Positions 1-10,540 of a stretch of DNA of 64,000 nucleotides are shown piece by piece. Position 1 is the stretch's first letter, and the number at the start of each line of letters is the position of its first letter. A program made the translations under genes and the position numbers. Origin of the DNA: Corbicula japonica (Eukaryota > Mollusca > Bivalvia > Venerida > Cyrenidae); NCBI GenBank assembly GCA_038501625.1, contig JAZAYU010000005.1:13355484-13419483 (forward strand), read 5' to 3'. The notes beneath the pieces are model-generated. The model did not search any database and was not told where the DNA came from. It saw only the letters and a list, made by a program, of their open reading frames with translations.

Positions 1-259
1 CTCAAAAGGTTTAAATCATTTCTTTATCAAGTATTTTTATTTTTTAATACATATAACAAACTTTAATCTTGTAAACATTTATTTTAAACAATGTCCTATA
101 CTTCGCACAATTTTAGCGCTTTCTTGCTAAGACAAGTTTAAATTACAAACCTCGTAAACGCAAGAGTTTGGTTGTTCAGTTAGCAATTGTATACTGTTAT
201 AATTCTGTTACAATCAGTATTGTTTTTAAATTAAAATTGCTTTTTTATTTCCTTTTCAG

Positions 260-289
260 GTAAATGTGATATTAAACACCAACTTTGTG
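260..289 (+). CDS. 30-nt microexon, two cysteines (phase 1-1)
   Basis: A pyrimidine tract (ttttttatttccttttcag) precedes base 260 and the donor GTAATA follows 289. In phase 1 it encodes KCDIKHQLC and then splices to the next exon to give Asp-Cys. The C...LCxC spacing suits the start of the EGF-like hinge. The exon itself begins GTAAATG, so the junction CAG|GTAAAT could alternatively be a recursive splice site with no exon retained. Confidence 0.45.
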
Positions 290-3200
290 GTAATAATCAT
301 TTTTGTTTGTCTTGTAAAATAATTAATTTAATTACGGTTATATAAGAAGTATTCATTGAAAATTAGCACATTTAGTATTACAAAAAGTATTCACTTTGGT
401 CAAAGGCCTTCCACTTACCAGACTTTCAAATTAATTATTTCATATTAAGTAAGGATTTCATCAAATGTTATATCGTCCATATATAATTGCAGCTCACATT
501 TAAATTTTGATTGCTTGAGATGGATCAAAATTGTACTGTTTATTGGTGTAAATATTGAAGTCCGCTCAACCCGGTGCTAGGCGGCGTGGGTAGTAATGTG
601 TATTTTTATTACTGTTCATTAACAGGCTCAATCAAACCAAGCCTGCAATATTTTCATATTTTTCGTGTTTGGTGACCTTGAAAGTTCCATTTTCATCTAT
701 TTATAAATTAGCAAATTACTAATTTCGCTTTGAGAGTTACTGATATATTTTTATATAAGTGCCAATTTCTGTTTACTTTCAGATTGTCGAAAGACGTGTT
801 ATTCACCCGGCAAGGGTCTTGGTGTCCTTGACAACGTAACATGTTCATGTACATGCCAATATGGGAGGGGTCTTAATTGTGACAGTACGTATCACATTTT
901 GTATTGTCGGTTGCTCAAATCTGATAATTCATATAGATTAGTATAGAATGTGTATTGAAGGTAAGAAATGCACGACGTTTGCAAGTTTACATAGCAAAAA
1001 GTCAAACAAAACTGTGCCAGTTCTAACAAAATTAAACCAATGTCCTTAGGGGCTGAGGCGAGGACAGTAATATACATTTCATTAACTGCCGATGAACGGA
1101 CTCGATCCATACATGTCTGTGGTGTTCGATGGCTTTCAAAGTTCCATTTTCTTTTATTTATAAACTTTATAAAATATCAAAGTCAAAAAAGGATGGCGGA
1201 AACCTGGCAGGAGTTCAGCCCAGCCAAACGACATTTAGAGAAGACGGACTTCAATAAGACAGCAAAGTTAAAGCATTACATACTATCAGGTTTATCTGCA
1301 AGATAGACTGGGATAGTTGGGTAAAAACTAAGCAGTTGAAGGGCTATATATTATCCAGATTCCCTTGGAAAGTCATATTGATTACTAAATTTTCCAAGAT
1401 ACTGTGGTTATCAAAATTCTGATCAAGTATGATAAAAAAAATGGTAAAAGTGGAGAAACAAAAGACTTCGCAAGTTTGAGAGGTTTCTGTGTAAATTTAG
1501 TCAAATCTCAGTCATTGAAGGGCAAAAATCAGAAATGTAATTGAGCAAATGCTATGTAAGTGGGCTGACATATTAAGGTCTTAAACAGTCTGATCATTTC
1601 GTAGACGTTGAAATATTCCACCATTGATTGTTAATATGCAGGGTTTAGAAAGAAACTCATTCACAGTGTCTCGAGTCCCTTTTAGACATCAGTGCGTATT
1701 GATTGACAGCCATGGGGTTTAAATACTGGGCATCCAGTGTTTTCTAAAAATGTCTTGTCATAGCCCTTCTTAGTTAACAATGTTACTTAAAATTGATAAA
1801 TTGATAAAGGAAAACCGCAGTCACAAAAAAGAGATCCCGTGTGAACAAAGAAGGAAGTAAATGTAGAAAAATGAATGAAATGCATAAAATCTGTCACGTA
1901 AAATTGTCGTAAAATAATCACATCGCAATATATTACGTCAAACACATAAAAGTGAATGTAAACGAATGATGAAGGCCTTACATTTATCAAAACCACAATG
2001 ACCCTGAGAATTAACATCATTTGCATTGCACGTATTGCATGCACTGTGGTCTACTGTATTTATTTTTCACAAAAAACTATGTTTCTCAAAAATAGTAAAA
2101 CAAACAACCTTAAGAATGTCTGCTTAGCTGTATAAAAATTCTTGGTTTATATATACAAATGTTCAATTGGATATCAATAAAATGTAAAATAATTCAAAAC
2201 CATGAACACATTGATATTATGAACTGTTTCAACAAAACCTTTATGTGTTAATTTTTATACATTATAGAATGACATTGAGATAAGCTTGTTGACAGACATA
2301 TTGTGAAATGTTTAATTATTGTTTAAAGCTGGTCAAACATCCCAATATACCCTTTTCCTGAAAAATACTTGTTAGTGACAAAATAATTTCAACTAATCAT
2401 TTTAAAACATATTCGATTGAAAATCGTGTTGTTATTTTTTGGAAATTTTAATGCAAATTCAGGCTGTTAAATCAGCAAACATGAAAGTACATATCTTAAA
2501 GTTACGTCCCTTGATTAGAAAAAAGAGTGTTGGTTACTATCAATGAAAGGTTTGTGCAAAATAAACCTCAAATATATCCAGACAAGATTTTTTTTCAAGG
2601 ACGGTCCTGGTCGTACAACACTACCCTTGGCTTAGAAAAGCATTCGAGCATTGTATCTGCCATGAACTCTTTTAAAAAATCCTTTATAGCCCAGGATTCA
2701 GAGCATGATTACTGTACAACCATGAAAAACGTCTCTTGTTATATTAATGATAATTAATGTATTTCGGCCTTAAAATCATAAAACTAAAACTTGAGACCAT
2801 TCTCAAATCTCAAGCATCTGATTGGATGAAATAGAAACTCAGTTATAATGTTGGTGGTTATCTACAGAGAAGAATTTAATGACGTCATAAAACCGTACAA
2901 AATGTCTCGTGCTAGCATTTATTTATCATGAATTTCAATGATCTTTCTATAAGGCATCGAATTATCTTTATCCGCAGTTTAAAAATTCTTATGACGTTGA
3001 TCAAGTTCTTTTGAAAATGCAAACATAAACAATTATAACCATAAAGTTAGTATTTTTAGTATACATTTACATGCCACCAGGCTGTATATATTGCACTGTC
3101 TTTACATATTTTCTAAATATTTTAAATTCAAAAAAAACTTATCGAAGTTTTATTTTTAAAAGATATAATTAATGTAAATTAAATTATACTGAAATTGGCT

Positions 3201-5260
3201 CATGTTCGAACAATTCAATAACGCCAACCCCTACAAAATGACTAGCCTCAAACAGTATTATCCATTTTAATTACAATAACATTTTTATTATTATAGAAGG
3301 TTGCGACAATGAAGCAGCTGGTCATTACGTAGATATGGACATCTGCGATATGCTAACACCTGAAGAATGCACTGATCCGCTCGTGGAGCAATTCTGTACC
3401 GCCAAGTGTAATAGATGTAGTAAGTAAATCTGATATATAGGGAGCGTCCATGAAAAGGTACCTTTGGAAAAAAAGGTGCAATATGCATATCAGGAATCGC
3501 CACATTCAGAAAAAAATAGCCTCCCCACACAGTCAAGAAGAGGAGAGAGGGAGAGAGCATGGTTAATAAAATGATCAGTTTCAAAAAAGACATCAATAAC
3601 AATAAACAAAAATGAGAACCCGAGGGGTTACCGCATTGGAACGGTCAGTGGCAAATCAAATTGCCGCTGGGGGTTTAAACCAGGTTCTAGGGTACACCAA
3701 CCTCACACTTGCCCCAACAGGTTCTCATATCACAAAACAAGTACAAGTTGTCTTAGTGAAAATACTCCAACCCACTTATCGGCTCAACAATGTTGCATGC
3801 AAAAGCACACAAACATATAAAACATAAAAAGCTAAGAGCATTGCAAAGCCGAAGGGGCGGGTACTCAATGATCTTACCGAGACCAGAGCTCCTGGAGTAA
3901 AATCAGCAAGAACACGACGGGGATAAAAGAAACAAATCGAGCTTGTAGGTTCTTTTAAGAAAAGATTTCCCCATAAACCTTCATAAACTCTTAAACCCCT
4001 GCCACCTTCGTGCAACCAAAAAGGTAAGCATAATGATCAACTGTAGAAGGGTTAATCACCAGGCCTGCAGAGCGCTGTAAAATATCATGTTGGTAACTGA
4101 CGTCATAACGTTGAGCAGACGAGATTACTGGTTATGCCTTTCGTGGTAAAATATTATTCTGGTGTCGAAATGTGTAACAAAATACCCAATAAGTTATGAG
4201 AAAGCGATGTCAAACAATTTGACCAAATATACCTTTTTCCCTGGCGTGCCCCATATATAACAGTATTATTATCTTGTTTTATGCTCTAGATATGTGATTA
4301 AATAGTTTGTTCCTTGACGTTTGATTTATGCATTGAATGCACAAGGCATATCTAAAATGTTGCATGTCAGAGTTTGTCTCAAAATAACCATAAGTTTGTC
4401 TTTAAATTATTTCTTTTGACCACGTAAGCAAAGCACTTTTAGCATGGCAGTCATGCAGACATAAACTGCGACTTGAATATTTAAACATCTTGAATGGCCA
4501 TGTTTCTTGTCCTAATCAGTCGAGAAACCATAGCATTTGTATCATTAATAAACATAAGGTTTAATCAATCTTTTTTGTTCTGTTTTTCAGGACGTTTTCC
4601 GGAAATTCTAAACATAGGTAACTAAAATCGGAAACCATTGAAAGAGGTGTGGATATATCTTCAGGATTGCCTTTAAAATATATAAAAATGGTCACAACAA
4701 CTTCAATTGAATGTTCATATCATGAGTATGTACCTCATAGAAAAAATAATTGAGAATTTTGAACATTGGTTATTAAAAGAAAACATCCAAAGAGGTGTGA
4801 GTATGTCTACAAAATAGCCTTTAAAATCTATGAAAAATGTCAAAACAATGTTGATTTGAATGTTCACATCATATAAAAATACCTCATTGTGAAAATAATT
4901 TGAGAACTTTAAAATTTGGTAATTAAAACGGAAGCCAATTACTGACAATTAATATACCACATAGTAAAAAAATTGTGAATTTTGAACATTTGGTAAAAAC
5001 GGAAGCAAACCAAAGAGGAGTGAGTATATCTACAGCATTGCCTTTAAAATCAATGAAAGATTGTCACAACAATGTTGAATTGAATGTAAACATCATGAGT
5101 TTATACTTCATAGTGGAAAATGGAGGCGGTCCATGAGACAATGTTTCTTCGGGAGGCTGGCATCGTTTATAGACGTGACATCATAAAGACGGAATTGATT
5201 ATTTAGCATATTACTGTAAAATTATAGACATAATTGTTTTTAGGAAAAATTACCAATTAA
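260..5260 (+). CDS. 3' end of a secreted cysteine-rich gene (EGF-like + ShKT; possible CAP/SCP protein tail), partial, multi-exon
   Basis: I read five exons: 260-289, 783-884, 3297-3419, 4591-4617 and 5244-5260 (stop TAA 5258-5260). Each has an AG before it, and the first four have a GT after. The first four all start and end in phase 1, so they join in frame and could be skipped or duplicated without a frameshift, which is typical of extracellular modules. The joined protein has a CxxxxxxxC piece, an EGF-like module with a CSCTC core, then a six-cysteine ShKT module ending CTAKCNRC. An EGF-like hinge followed by ShKT is the tail I know from secreted CAP/SCP proteins of bivalves, so the CAP domain would lie left of base 1. 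The family is an inference. The modular exons are what the sequence shows. No signal peptide is expected in this C-terminal part. The two last small exons are the least certain. Confidence 0.5.
520..715 (+). repeat. Family B SINE, tail segment
   Basis: It carries the family B tail: a gtaaatattga block, a GTGGGTAGTAAT / ATTACTG arm pair, the GGCTCAATCAAACCAAGCC stem and the final TTGAAAGTTCCATTTTCATC. The same series recurs at 6595, 11873, 19470, 42145 and 62315. It lies in the intron between exons 260-289 and 783-884. Confidence 0.7.
783..884 (+). CDS. EGF-like module exon (phase 1-1, 102 nt)
   Basis: The acceptor is tgtttactttcag and the donor is GTACGT at 885. The 34 codons read CRKTC, then a Gly-rich loop, then TCSCTCQYGRGLNC. 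This is a C-x3-C ... C-x-C-x-C-x8-C pattern typical of EGF-like hinges. Length is an exact multiple of three and no stop occurs in frame. It is GC-richer than the flanking intron. Confidence 0.6.
1105..1165 (+). repeat. Family B SINE, 3'-end fragment
   Basis: Only the terminal block is present (GTGTTCGATGGCTTTCAAAG followed by ttccattttcttttatttat). It is in the large intron before the ShKT exon. Confidence 0.5.
1166..2775. other. Intron sequence without recognised elements
   Basis: AT-rich, with short open frames on both strands that show no splice context, codon bias or family resemblance. I see nothing further in it. Confidence 0.4.
2776..2852. mobile_element. Half copy of palindromic MITE family 1
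   Basis: It matches one arm of the family (TCTCAAATCTCAAGCATCTG, then ATTGGATGAAAT) and then stops. The mirror arm is missing, so it is a deletion derivative. Confidence 0.55.
3297..3419 (+). CDS. ShKT-type six-cysteine module exon (phase 1-1, 123 nt)
   Basis: The acceptor is ttattattatag and the donor is GTAAGT at 3420. Cysteine spacing is C-x13-C-x7-C-x8-C-x3-C-x2-C, ending CTAKCNRC; the last three spacings are characteristic of ShKT modules. Acidic residues follow the first cysteine (CDNEA). ShKT modules are common structural add-ons of secreted animal enzymes and CAP proteins, and nothing here says it is a toxin. If the donor is not used, the frame stops soon after, at 3425-3427. Confidence 0.65.
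3468..3790 (-). mobile_element. Family A interspersed repeat, near full-length
   Basis: On the - strand it begins TTGTTGAGCCGATAAGTGGG and ends with the family's tail (GACTGTGTGGGGAGGCTATT ... GATATGCATATTGCACC). Over more than 300 bases it aligns almost without gaps to the copy at 26818-27132. Because the two copies are so alike, both are probably young. It starts about 50 bases after the ShKT exon donor. Confidence 0.75.
3838..4020 (-). repeat. Repeat related to the 26700 and 45262 'TTCCTGCAATCGTG' family
   Basis: In reverse orientation it resembles 26700-26800 (GTACCTACCC... and AACTCAAGAAGCTCTGGTCT). It appears to be a third dispersed family of modest length, with degraded ends. Confidence 0.35.
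4085..4262 (+). repeat. Dispersed repeat ending in CCTTTTTCCCTGGCGTGCCCCAT
   Basis: It shares ACTGACGTCATAACGTTGAG plus a later block reading accttttTCC.TGGCGTGC.CCAT with 54955-55240. The end block also occurs alone at 38285-38345 and in degraded form at 61375. Not assigned to a known class. Confidence 0.4.
4591..4617 (+). CDS. Possible 27-nt microexon
   Basis: A strong acceptor (ttttttgttctgtttttcag) precedes 4591 and GTAACT follows 4617. In phase 1 it encodes RFPEILNI and is phase-neutral (27 nt). Its 3' half and its donor match the first unit of the tandem array at 4600-5120, so the donor is itself repeat sequence. Skipping it would leave the reading frame unchanged. Confidence 0.35.
4600..5120 (+). 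repeat. Degenerate tandem array, about 147-bp unit, 3-4 copies
   Basis: Landmarks GAGGTGTGGATATATC (4645), GAGGTGTGAGTATGTC (4792) and GAGGAGTGAGTATATC (5015) recur, together with GCCTTTAAAAT and AACAATGTTGAATTGAATGT. One unit near 4920-5000 is internally deleted. The first unit contains the splice donor of the possible microexon. Confidence 0.7.
5244..5260 (+). CDS. Possible terminal coding exon with stop
   Basis: The acceptor is acataattgtttttag. Read in phase 1 it gives Gly/Arg-KITN followed by TAA at 5258-5260. A GTAAGT also occurs at 5278, so the exon could instead be internal in another phase. Candidate poly(A) signals AATAAA lie at 5938-5943 and 6240-6245. Confidence 0.3.
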
Positions 5261-5740
5261 CTATAAGAAAATGACAAGTAAGTGTTTGTACTTCCCAAAT
5301 CAAGCAACACCTAACGTATCAAACCATCCCGAAGACGCATTTTCCCTTTATGTGGCCCAGTTTTGGAAAAGCGGCTATGCTCGAAACAGGACAGCTAATT
5401 CCGAGATTTGGCCTCTCTCGCTTACAGTGCCTGTTTCTTAGAATCCGGCAAGTTCTTTCAGAATTTGTTTACATAAAGTAAACTTAGATATGGGAGAGAG
5501 AATGGTCCGGACTGTTTTAAATGTCATTTGTAACAAAATATGAAATTGATTACATAATTCATTTTTAATGGAAAAGATTACGTAATGGACAAAAACGTAA
5601 TGGTCATATTTATTGAAGACGACTATGATGTTGAATTCCTACTTGAAAGATGGAACAAAAAATCGGGACAACACTTGAGAAGTTGGGTTTCCTGAAGAAG
5701 AAACAAAACTGCTGGCTGATTTGATGGATAAAACCATTGC
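5261..5740. other. Possible 3' UTR or intergenic sequence, nothing recognised
   Basis: Stops occur in every frame and no repeat match was noticed. If the terminal exon is right, this is the start of its 3' untranslated region. Confidence 0.3.
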
Positions 5741-5877
5741 CCAAGGTTATAAAACTGAGCATGGAAACCAGTCTCCTATCTCAAGCATCTGATTGGCTGA
5801 AATGGCGGCCATTACAGCCAATCAGATGCTTGAGATTTGAGACTGGTTTCCAAACCCAGTTTTATAACATTCAGCCC
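5741..5877. mobile_element. Palindromic MITE, family 1, full copy
   Basis: Two arms of about 65 bases are reverse complements: AAGGTTATAAAACTGAGCAT ... CATCTGATTGGCTGAAATGG against GCCAATCAGATGCTTGAGAT ... CCCAGTTTTATAACATT. The ends read GCCCAAGG and CAGCCC. There is no coding capacity. Further full copies are at 25731 and 44468. Each arm contains an ATTGG/CCAAT box. Confidence 0.85.
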
Positions 5878-5937
5878 ATGTGTTCCATAAAATGACGTTC
5901 ATCGAAAAACCAACTCAACTAAGAAGTGTAAATAATC

Positions 5938-5943
5938 AATAAA
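5938..5943 (+). promoter_or_regulatory. Candidate poly(A) signal for the cysteine-rich gene
   Basis: AATAAA about 680 bases after the proposed stop. A second AATAAA is at 6240-6245. Such hexamers are frequent in DNA this AT-rich, so this is only a positional candidate. Confidence 0.2.
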
Positions 5944-6594
5944 CGACATAATTAATCCGTCGAATTTCGCGAGAGATGTGATGCATCGGCGAATGAATGG
6001 AGTGAGGTGTGCAATATGAACCACAGAGAACATCGTTTAATTTATTTATTTATTTATGTAACCAAAAATCTTACTTTTGTGATTCGGCTATTTTTTAGGA
6101 AGGAAACAAAATGTATTGAAAATACCATTCAAAAAAATCAATACGACCCTACACAATTTTCATTAGATGAAGTGTAGAAATTGTGTTCTTTAAACTTTTA
6201 GATGAACATTTGTTCCTATTTATAAATTATTTTGAAGTCAATAAATATTTATTTTTATTATTTGGGTTTTATTGTTGTTCAAACGCAAACATTTCGGCCG
6301 ATTTCTAGATTTTGTGTTGATGCAGATTACTTATGCAATGGACGGATACACATTATAAATGTATCTTACTTGCGGGATTTGATCCAGACCAGGGCAAATT
6401 GACGAGAAGTTGCGATTCACAAATCAAATCTTTCAAATGTGTGTGCTTTAGGCTCAGTATATCTGAGAGTAAAATATATCAATTATAACATATAACAGTC
6501 TTTTGATATCTTAAATGTAATATTAGACAAGATCGACCGAGTCCAATTACACTTGTTATTCCATTCTTTCAGTCCCATCAATTTTTTTTTCGTT

Positions 6595-6870
6595 TAGGGC
6601 ACACCCATTCTATTTTCTGGGGACCCATACGTCGCTGATCATAGAATGGTGTTTATCTGAAAATACCGCATGAAGGTTTCATTTTCACTGCTATATGCAT
6701 ATCATTGTTTGGGATGGATCAAAATGGGACTCTTTACTGGTGTAAATATTGAGTTGCGCTCAACCCGAGGTTGGCATTTCCATTACTTTCATGAACAGGC
6801 TTATTAACCGAGCCTGTAATATTTTCATTTTGTCGTCATCGGTGGCTTTCAGAGTTCACTTTCATCTATT
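6595..6870 (+). repeat. Family B SINE, middle and tail
   Basis: It contains CCCATTCTATTTTCTGGGGA, the CCGCATGAAGG block, GGTGTAAATATTGAGTTGCG and the terminal ATCGGTGGCTTTCAGAGTTC. The hairpin arms between are partly deleted. It parallels 42405-42705. Confidence 0.7.
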
Positions 6871-7604
6871 ATTGTTATTAAAAGACAGTGAACTGATATT
6901 ATATTTATGAAGAAATTATTTAAAGAAATGACAATTCTTACAAATAAGTTCTATAGTTTGCGCTAGTGCACTAAAACTCATATATGTTCATCCAGGTTCC
7001 CTAGAAGAAGCATTTACAAGTTGTCTTGATGAATTAATTTTAGCCCACCAACATGTTCCTTGTTGGCAGTATTACACGGAAAGTCATGCAGAACGACATT
7101 TAAAGTAGCATTATCAAGTGACGTTGGCATGTACATATTTGCCTTTCCGGAAAACTCATGGGAATAAATTAGCGATATCGAGGGAATAGAAGGAATTTAT
7201 CAAACTCAGAACTTTAAACATATCAACAAGTTTAACATCAAAAGGAACTAACTAATTGTCAAATTTCTTTAGAAAAATTAATACAGTTTTCAACTACTGA
7301 CATCGTGGTGAAATCATATCGACGTACATAGCGCTTAATAACAATCATCTGAAATTATTGACAGTTTAAAATTAAAATGTTGCCTTTCATTTTCTTCAAT
7401 TTCCATATAAGTCTCATTTAGAAATATCCTGACTCAAATCTGTTTTCAAACTGCAATATTATGATAAACTTAATCTGAACAAAATTAACAAAATAATAAA
7501 TTTAATACACTTGTTTCTGAAACTTTTCATAACTATTAAAATTCTGAATCAAACGTTATTAATCTGTTGATTGCAAAGCTGCTTTCCCTTTTTATCTTTT
7601 CATT
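6871..7604. other. No gene or repeat recognised
   Basis: AT-rich spacer with stops in all frames. Confidence 0.3.
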
Positions 7605-7735
7605 ATAACAGTAGCGTTGTTTATGCCATTTGGTGGCTGTAAGAAGTCTCTTGGTACATTCAGTCAGACTCAATGTTGTTCTCAATTTAGCGTCCTTTGA
7701 AGGTCGTTAAACACGAAACCTATTTATCTTAATTA
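7605..7735 (+). repeat. Family B SINE, head segment
   Basis: It carries AACAGTAGCGTTGTTTATGC, GGTGGCTGTAAGAAGTCTC and CCTTTGAAGGTCGTTAAACA. The same blocks occur in the same order at 62205-62330. It is cut off directly by the family A copy. Confidence 0.6.
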
Positions 7736-7894
7736 CACCTATCGGGTTCTCACTTTCGTTTATTGTTTTTGGCGTCCATTTTGAAACTGATTATTGTAAA
7801 ACCTTGCTCTATTTTCCTCTCTACCTTTTGGCTGTGTGGGGAGGCTGTGTCTGCTGGATGTGGCCATTCCTGATATGCATATTTCACTTTTTTA
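7736..7894 (+). mobile_element. Family A interspersed repeat, 3' half
   Basis: It matches from the GGTTCTCA block to the tail GGCTGTGTGGGGAGGCTGTG ... CCTGATATGCATATTTCACT. It abuts a family B head, so one of the two inserted into or next to the other. Confidence 0.7.
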
Positions 7895-8575
7895 AATAGT
7901 AAATTACTTTAGTTTTAGTCTGTCTTTAAATGGTTGTCTTCAGTATCCAATCCAAAATACTAGAAGATCTGGATATTGTTCGATCATCCTAATGATAGAA
8001 TTCCACCCATTTTCTTCAGTAATCAGAAATTACCGTGTTTTATATTCTACCATAAAAAATTCTTATAAATGGAATTCATATCGAATTAGGGTGCAAACCC
8101 TTTAATACACGTGAATTTATCGTGGGCATAACTCAGTTATCAATATACGATTTAAATGTGGAGTGAGGTGCCGATAAGGTTACATTTTGGTAATTTAAAG
8201 TGTGTGAAGCCCTTCTCTCTTCCTAAAACGTTAAACAATCAATTGATTTTAATAGTACTTTATGAACGCAGTTATAGATTTAGAATTCAATTTATATTAA
8301 TTTACTGAATTCTAAGTTCTTCGTAATAAAATATAAGGAATTATTTGCGATATAAAGGCTTTTTAAATCACTATTGGAGCAGCGATGTTGGCGGCACGCT
8401 TTTTTCAATTCAGACGTATGTAATGACATGTAAATTAATTGGTTTATAGAATTATTGCTAAGGAGAATGGAAGAACATTTTAAGGCTACTTTAGCTTGTC
8501 TTCAAGCGGGCTCTGACACGAGCCGACTAACAAAATATACTAAGCAAAACGGTATTTGATGTTTTATTATGTTGT

Positions 8576-9640
8576 AACGTGCCCCGAGCGGAAGGCACAT
8601 AAAACAGACTATTTGTCTGAGTCAATATATATATAATTGTTCTCTTTAAAATGATTTCAAGATGTCTGAGCAATGTAAATTAGTTAAACAATATAATGAA
8701 TTTTCCATGGCCTACTTTGCTCCAAAAATGATTTCAGAAATGATAGGGGTGCAACAAAACAATAAAGGTTAGAATCAGCTGAACATATGACAATACCCCC
8801 AGGACAATAAACCTCCTGGACAAAATAACTGATTTTAAACTACGTTCCAACCACTCTCTCTGAACACAATCACAGTCCGAAACAAAACAATCTAACCTGA
8901 ACTTCGAGCACGCCCTCAGCAATCACGCTGAGCAATACAAACAAAAAAGGACCACAATGCTGTTTGAATGTCTTAAAGCAAACCTGAGCAACTACAAGTT
9001 TCAAAATAACACTCAACAAGGTTTGTAAAATAACCATTCAAACAAAACCCTAAACAAACAACCTTCAACACTAAAATCTAGCCTAGCCTGTTTGACAATA
9101 GTGTTTCAGACGCATGTGTTTCCAGCAATTGTTTGAAGACACTATTTAAAACCCTATCCTCAACTCCTACTCTGAAACTACCTTACAAGTGGCTCAGACG
9201 CATGTGTTTCCAGCAATTGTCTATGGTCACTATCTAAAAACCCTATCATCAACCTTATGCTGAAGCTACCTTACAAGTGTCTCAGACGCATGTGTTTCCA
9301 GCAATTGTCTGAGGTCACTACCTAAAAGCCCTATCCTCAACCTTATGCTGAAGCTACCTTACAAGTGTCTCGGACGCATGTGTTTCCAGCAATTGTCTGA
9401 GGACACTATCTAAAATAACCTATCTTCAACAAATACCCTACACGTTCAACGAAACAACCCGGTCAATATGCCCTAGTAAAGAATTGTACTATATTGGACC
9501 TATAAAACAGACCAATGTTGATTCCAAATTCAAAGATGTGAACACCTCTACTCTCTGAAACAGACTGCCATGTATCAATGAACGGTAATTGCTTTTATAC
9601 CTTCCGATGGAAGTCCTCGGACTTTACCGTTCAACCACAC
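8576..9640 (+). mobile_element. Possible pearl/HINE-like element with an 88-bp core array
   Basis: It opens with a small hairpin, GTGCCCCGAGCGGAAGGCAC, resembling the heads at 52554 and 60079. A tandem core of about four 88-bp units follows at 9040-9430. A second hairpin, TGAACGGTAA ... TTACCGTTCA (9580-9632), closes it. A head hairpin plus tandem core matches Helentron-associated pearl elements known in bivalves. The outer boundaries are inferred. Confidence 0.35.
9040..9430 (+). repeat. Tandem array, 88-bp unit, about 4 copies
   Basis: CAGACGCATGTGTTTCCAGC (once CGGACG) recurs at about 9107, 9195, 9283 and 9370, with AAGCTACCTTACAAGTGTCT between copies. Units 2-4 are closer to each other than to unit 1. 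Confidence 0.85.
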
Positions 9641-10013
9641 TTATTTAACACAAAGCATTCAAATAACCAAAAAGATTTAGCAGTTAGACTCGGCCCAAGC
9701 TAAATCATCAAATAATTTTCCTCACAATGTAACTTTCATTATTTATCTAAATATCAAATTGAATGGCCTTTTATCTTAGATCGTTCGTTAAAATTGTCAA
9801 GATTGTTTAAGTTCTAGAAAAATGAACAAGCTCTAAGATGTTGCACGTTGGAATCACCATCTGAAACAAAAAAAAATGCAATATTAAAATTTAAATCATC
9901 TCTTTCATCATATATTGTATCAGTAAGGGAACCATTTTCAAAGAAGATTTAGCTGAAAGTCTGCTTGCTTTTCTGAATGGTTTCCTAAATTAAGCTTGAG
10001 TTATTTGGGATTC

Positions 10014-10080
10014 GCCATTTCAGCCAATCAGATGCTTGATATTTGAAATTTGTATCCAATATCAGCTTTATAACCTTGGG
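10014..10080. mobile_element. Half copy of palindromic MITE family 1
   Basis: One arm only: GCCATTTCAGCCAATCAGAT, then GCTTTATAACCTTGGG. It keeps the CCAATCAGATGCTTGA core. Confidence 0.6.
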
Positions 10081-10298
10081 ACCAGAATTTCAAGAAGAAC
10101 CAGTTGACTAACCCGACAATGTTGCTTATGGCATCGTCAAGCAAAATGTATAGGCTCTCGACTGATGACATGTCTGCGACAAAAACACGTGCAGTTTTAT
10201 CAGCAATAACGTGATATGGACATAACGTCAACAAATAAGTTAAAATCAATCTTCTAGATATTTATTATGATAAAAAGGAACATCATCTGTTTAAATTA

Positions 10299-10540
10299 GC
10301 GCTTGGCGTGGCATCGGCTTGGTATAAACTTGAAGCTCGCAAAGGTTGGGGAGCAAGAGTAGGCTTTTAATTACTTAATTTTATATTTCAACTGAATTCA
10401 ATTACTTATAATAATTCTTCGTAATTTTGCTTATTATAAAACAAAACACTTTTTGTTCTGACTTTGGCGTGGCAAAGGTTTTGCATAATAGTTGGAAACC
10501 CACAAAGGTTGGGGAGCGAGAACATACTTTTGATTACATA
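10299..10540 (+). repeat. Direct duplication, about 75-bp blocks 163 bases apart
   Basis: 10299-10375 and 10462-10537 share TTGGCGTGGCA, then CGCAAAGGTTGGGGAGC / CACAAAGGTTGGGGAGC, then CTTTTAATTAC / CTTTTGATTAC. Divergence is moderate. Confidence 0.6.

Noticed and set aside
3297..3419. Toxin gene call from the ShKT pattern
   Set aside because: The module is one exon of a larger modular secreted protein. ShKT modules are common in non-toxin proteins.
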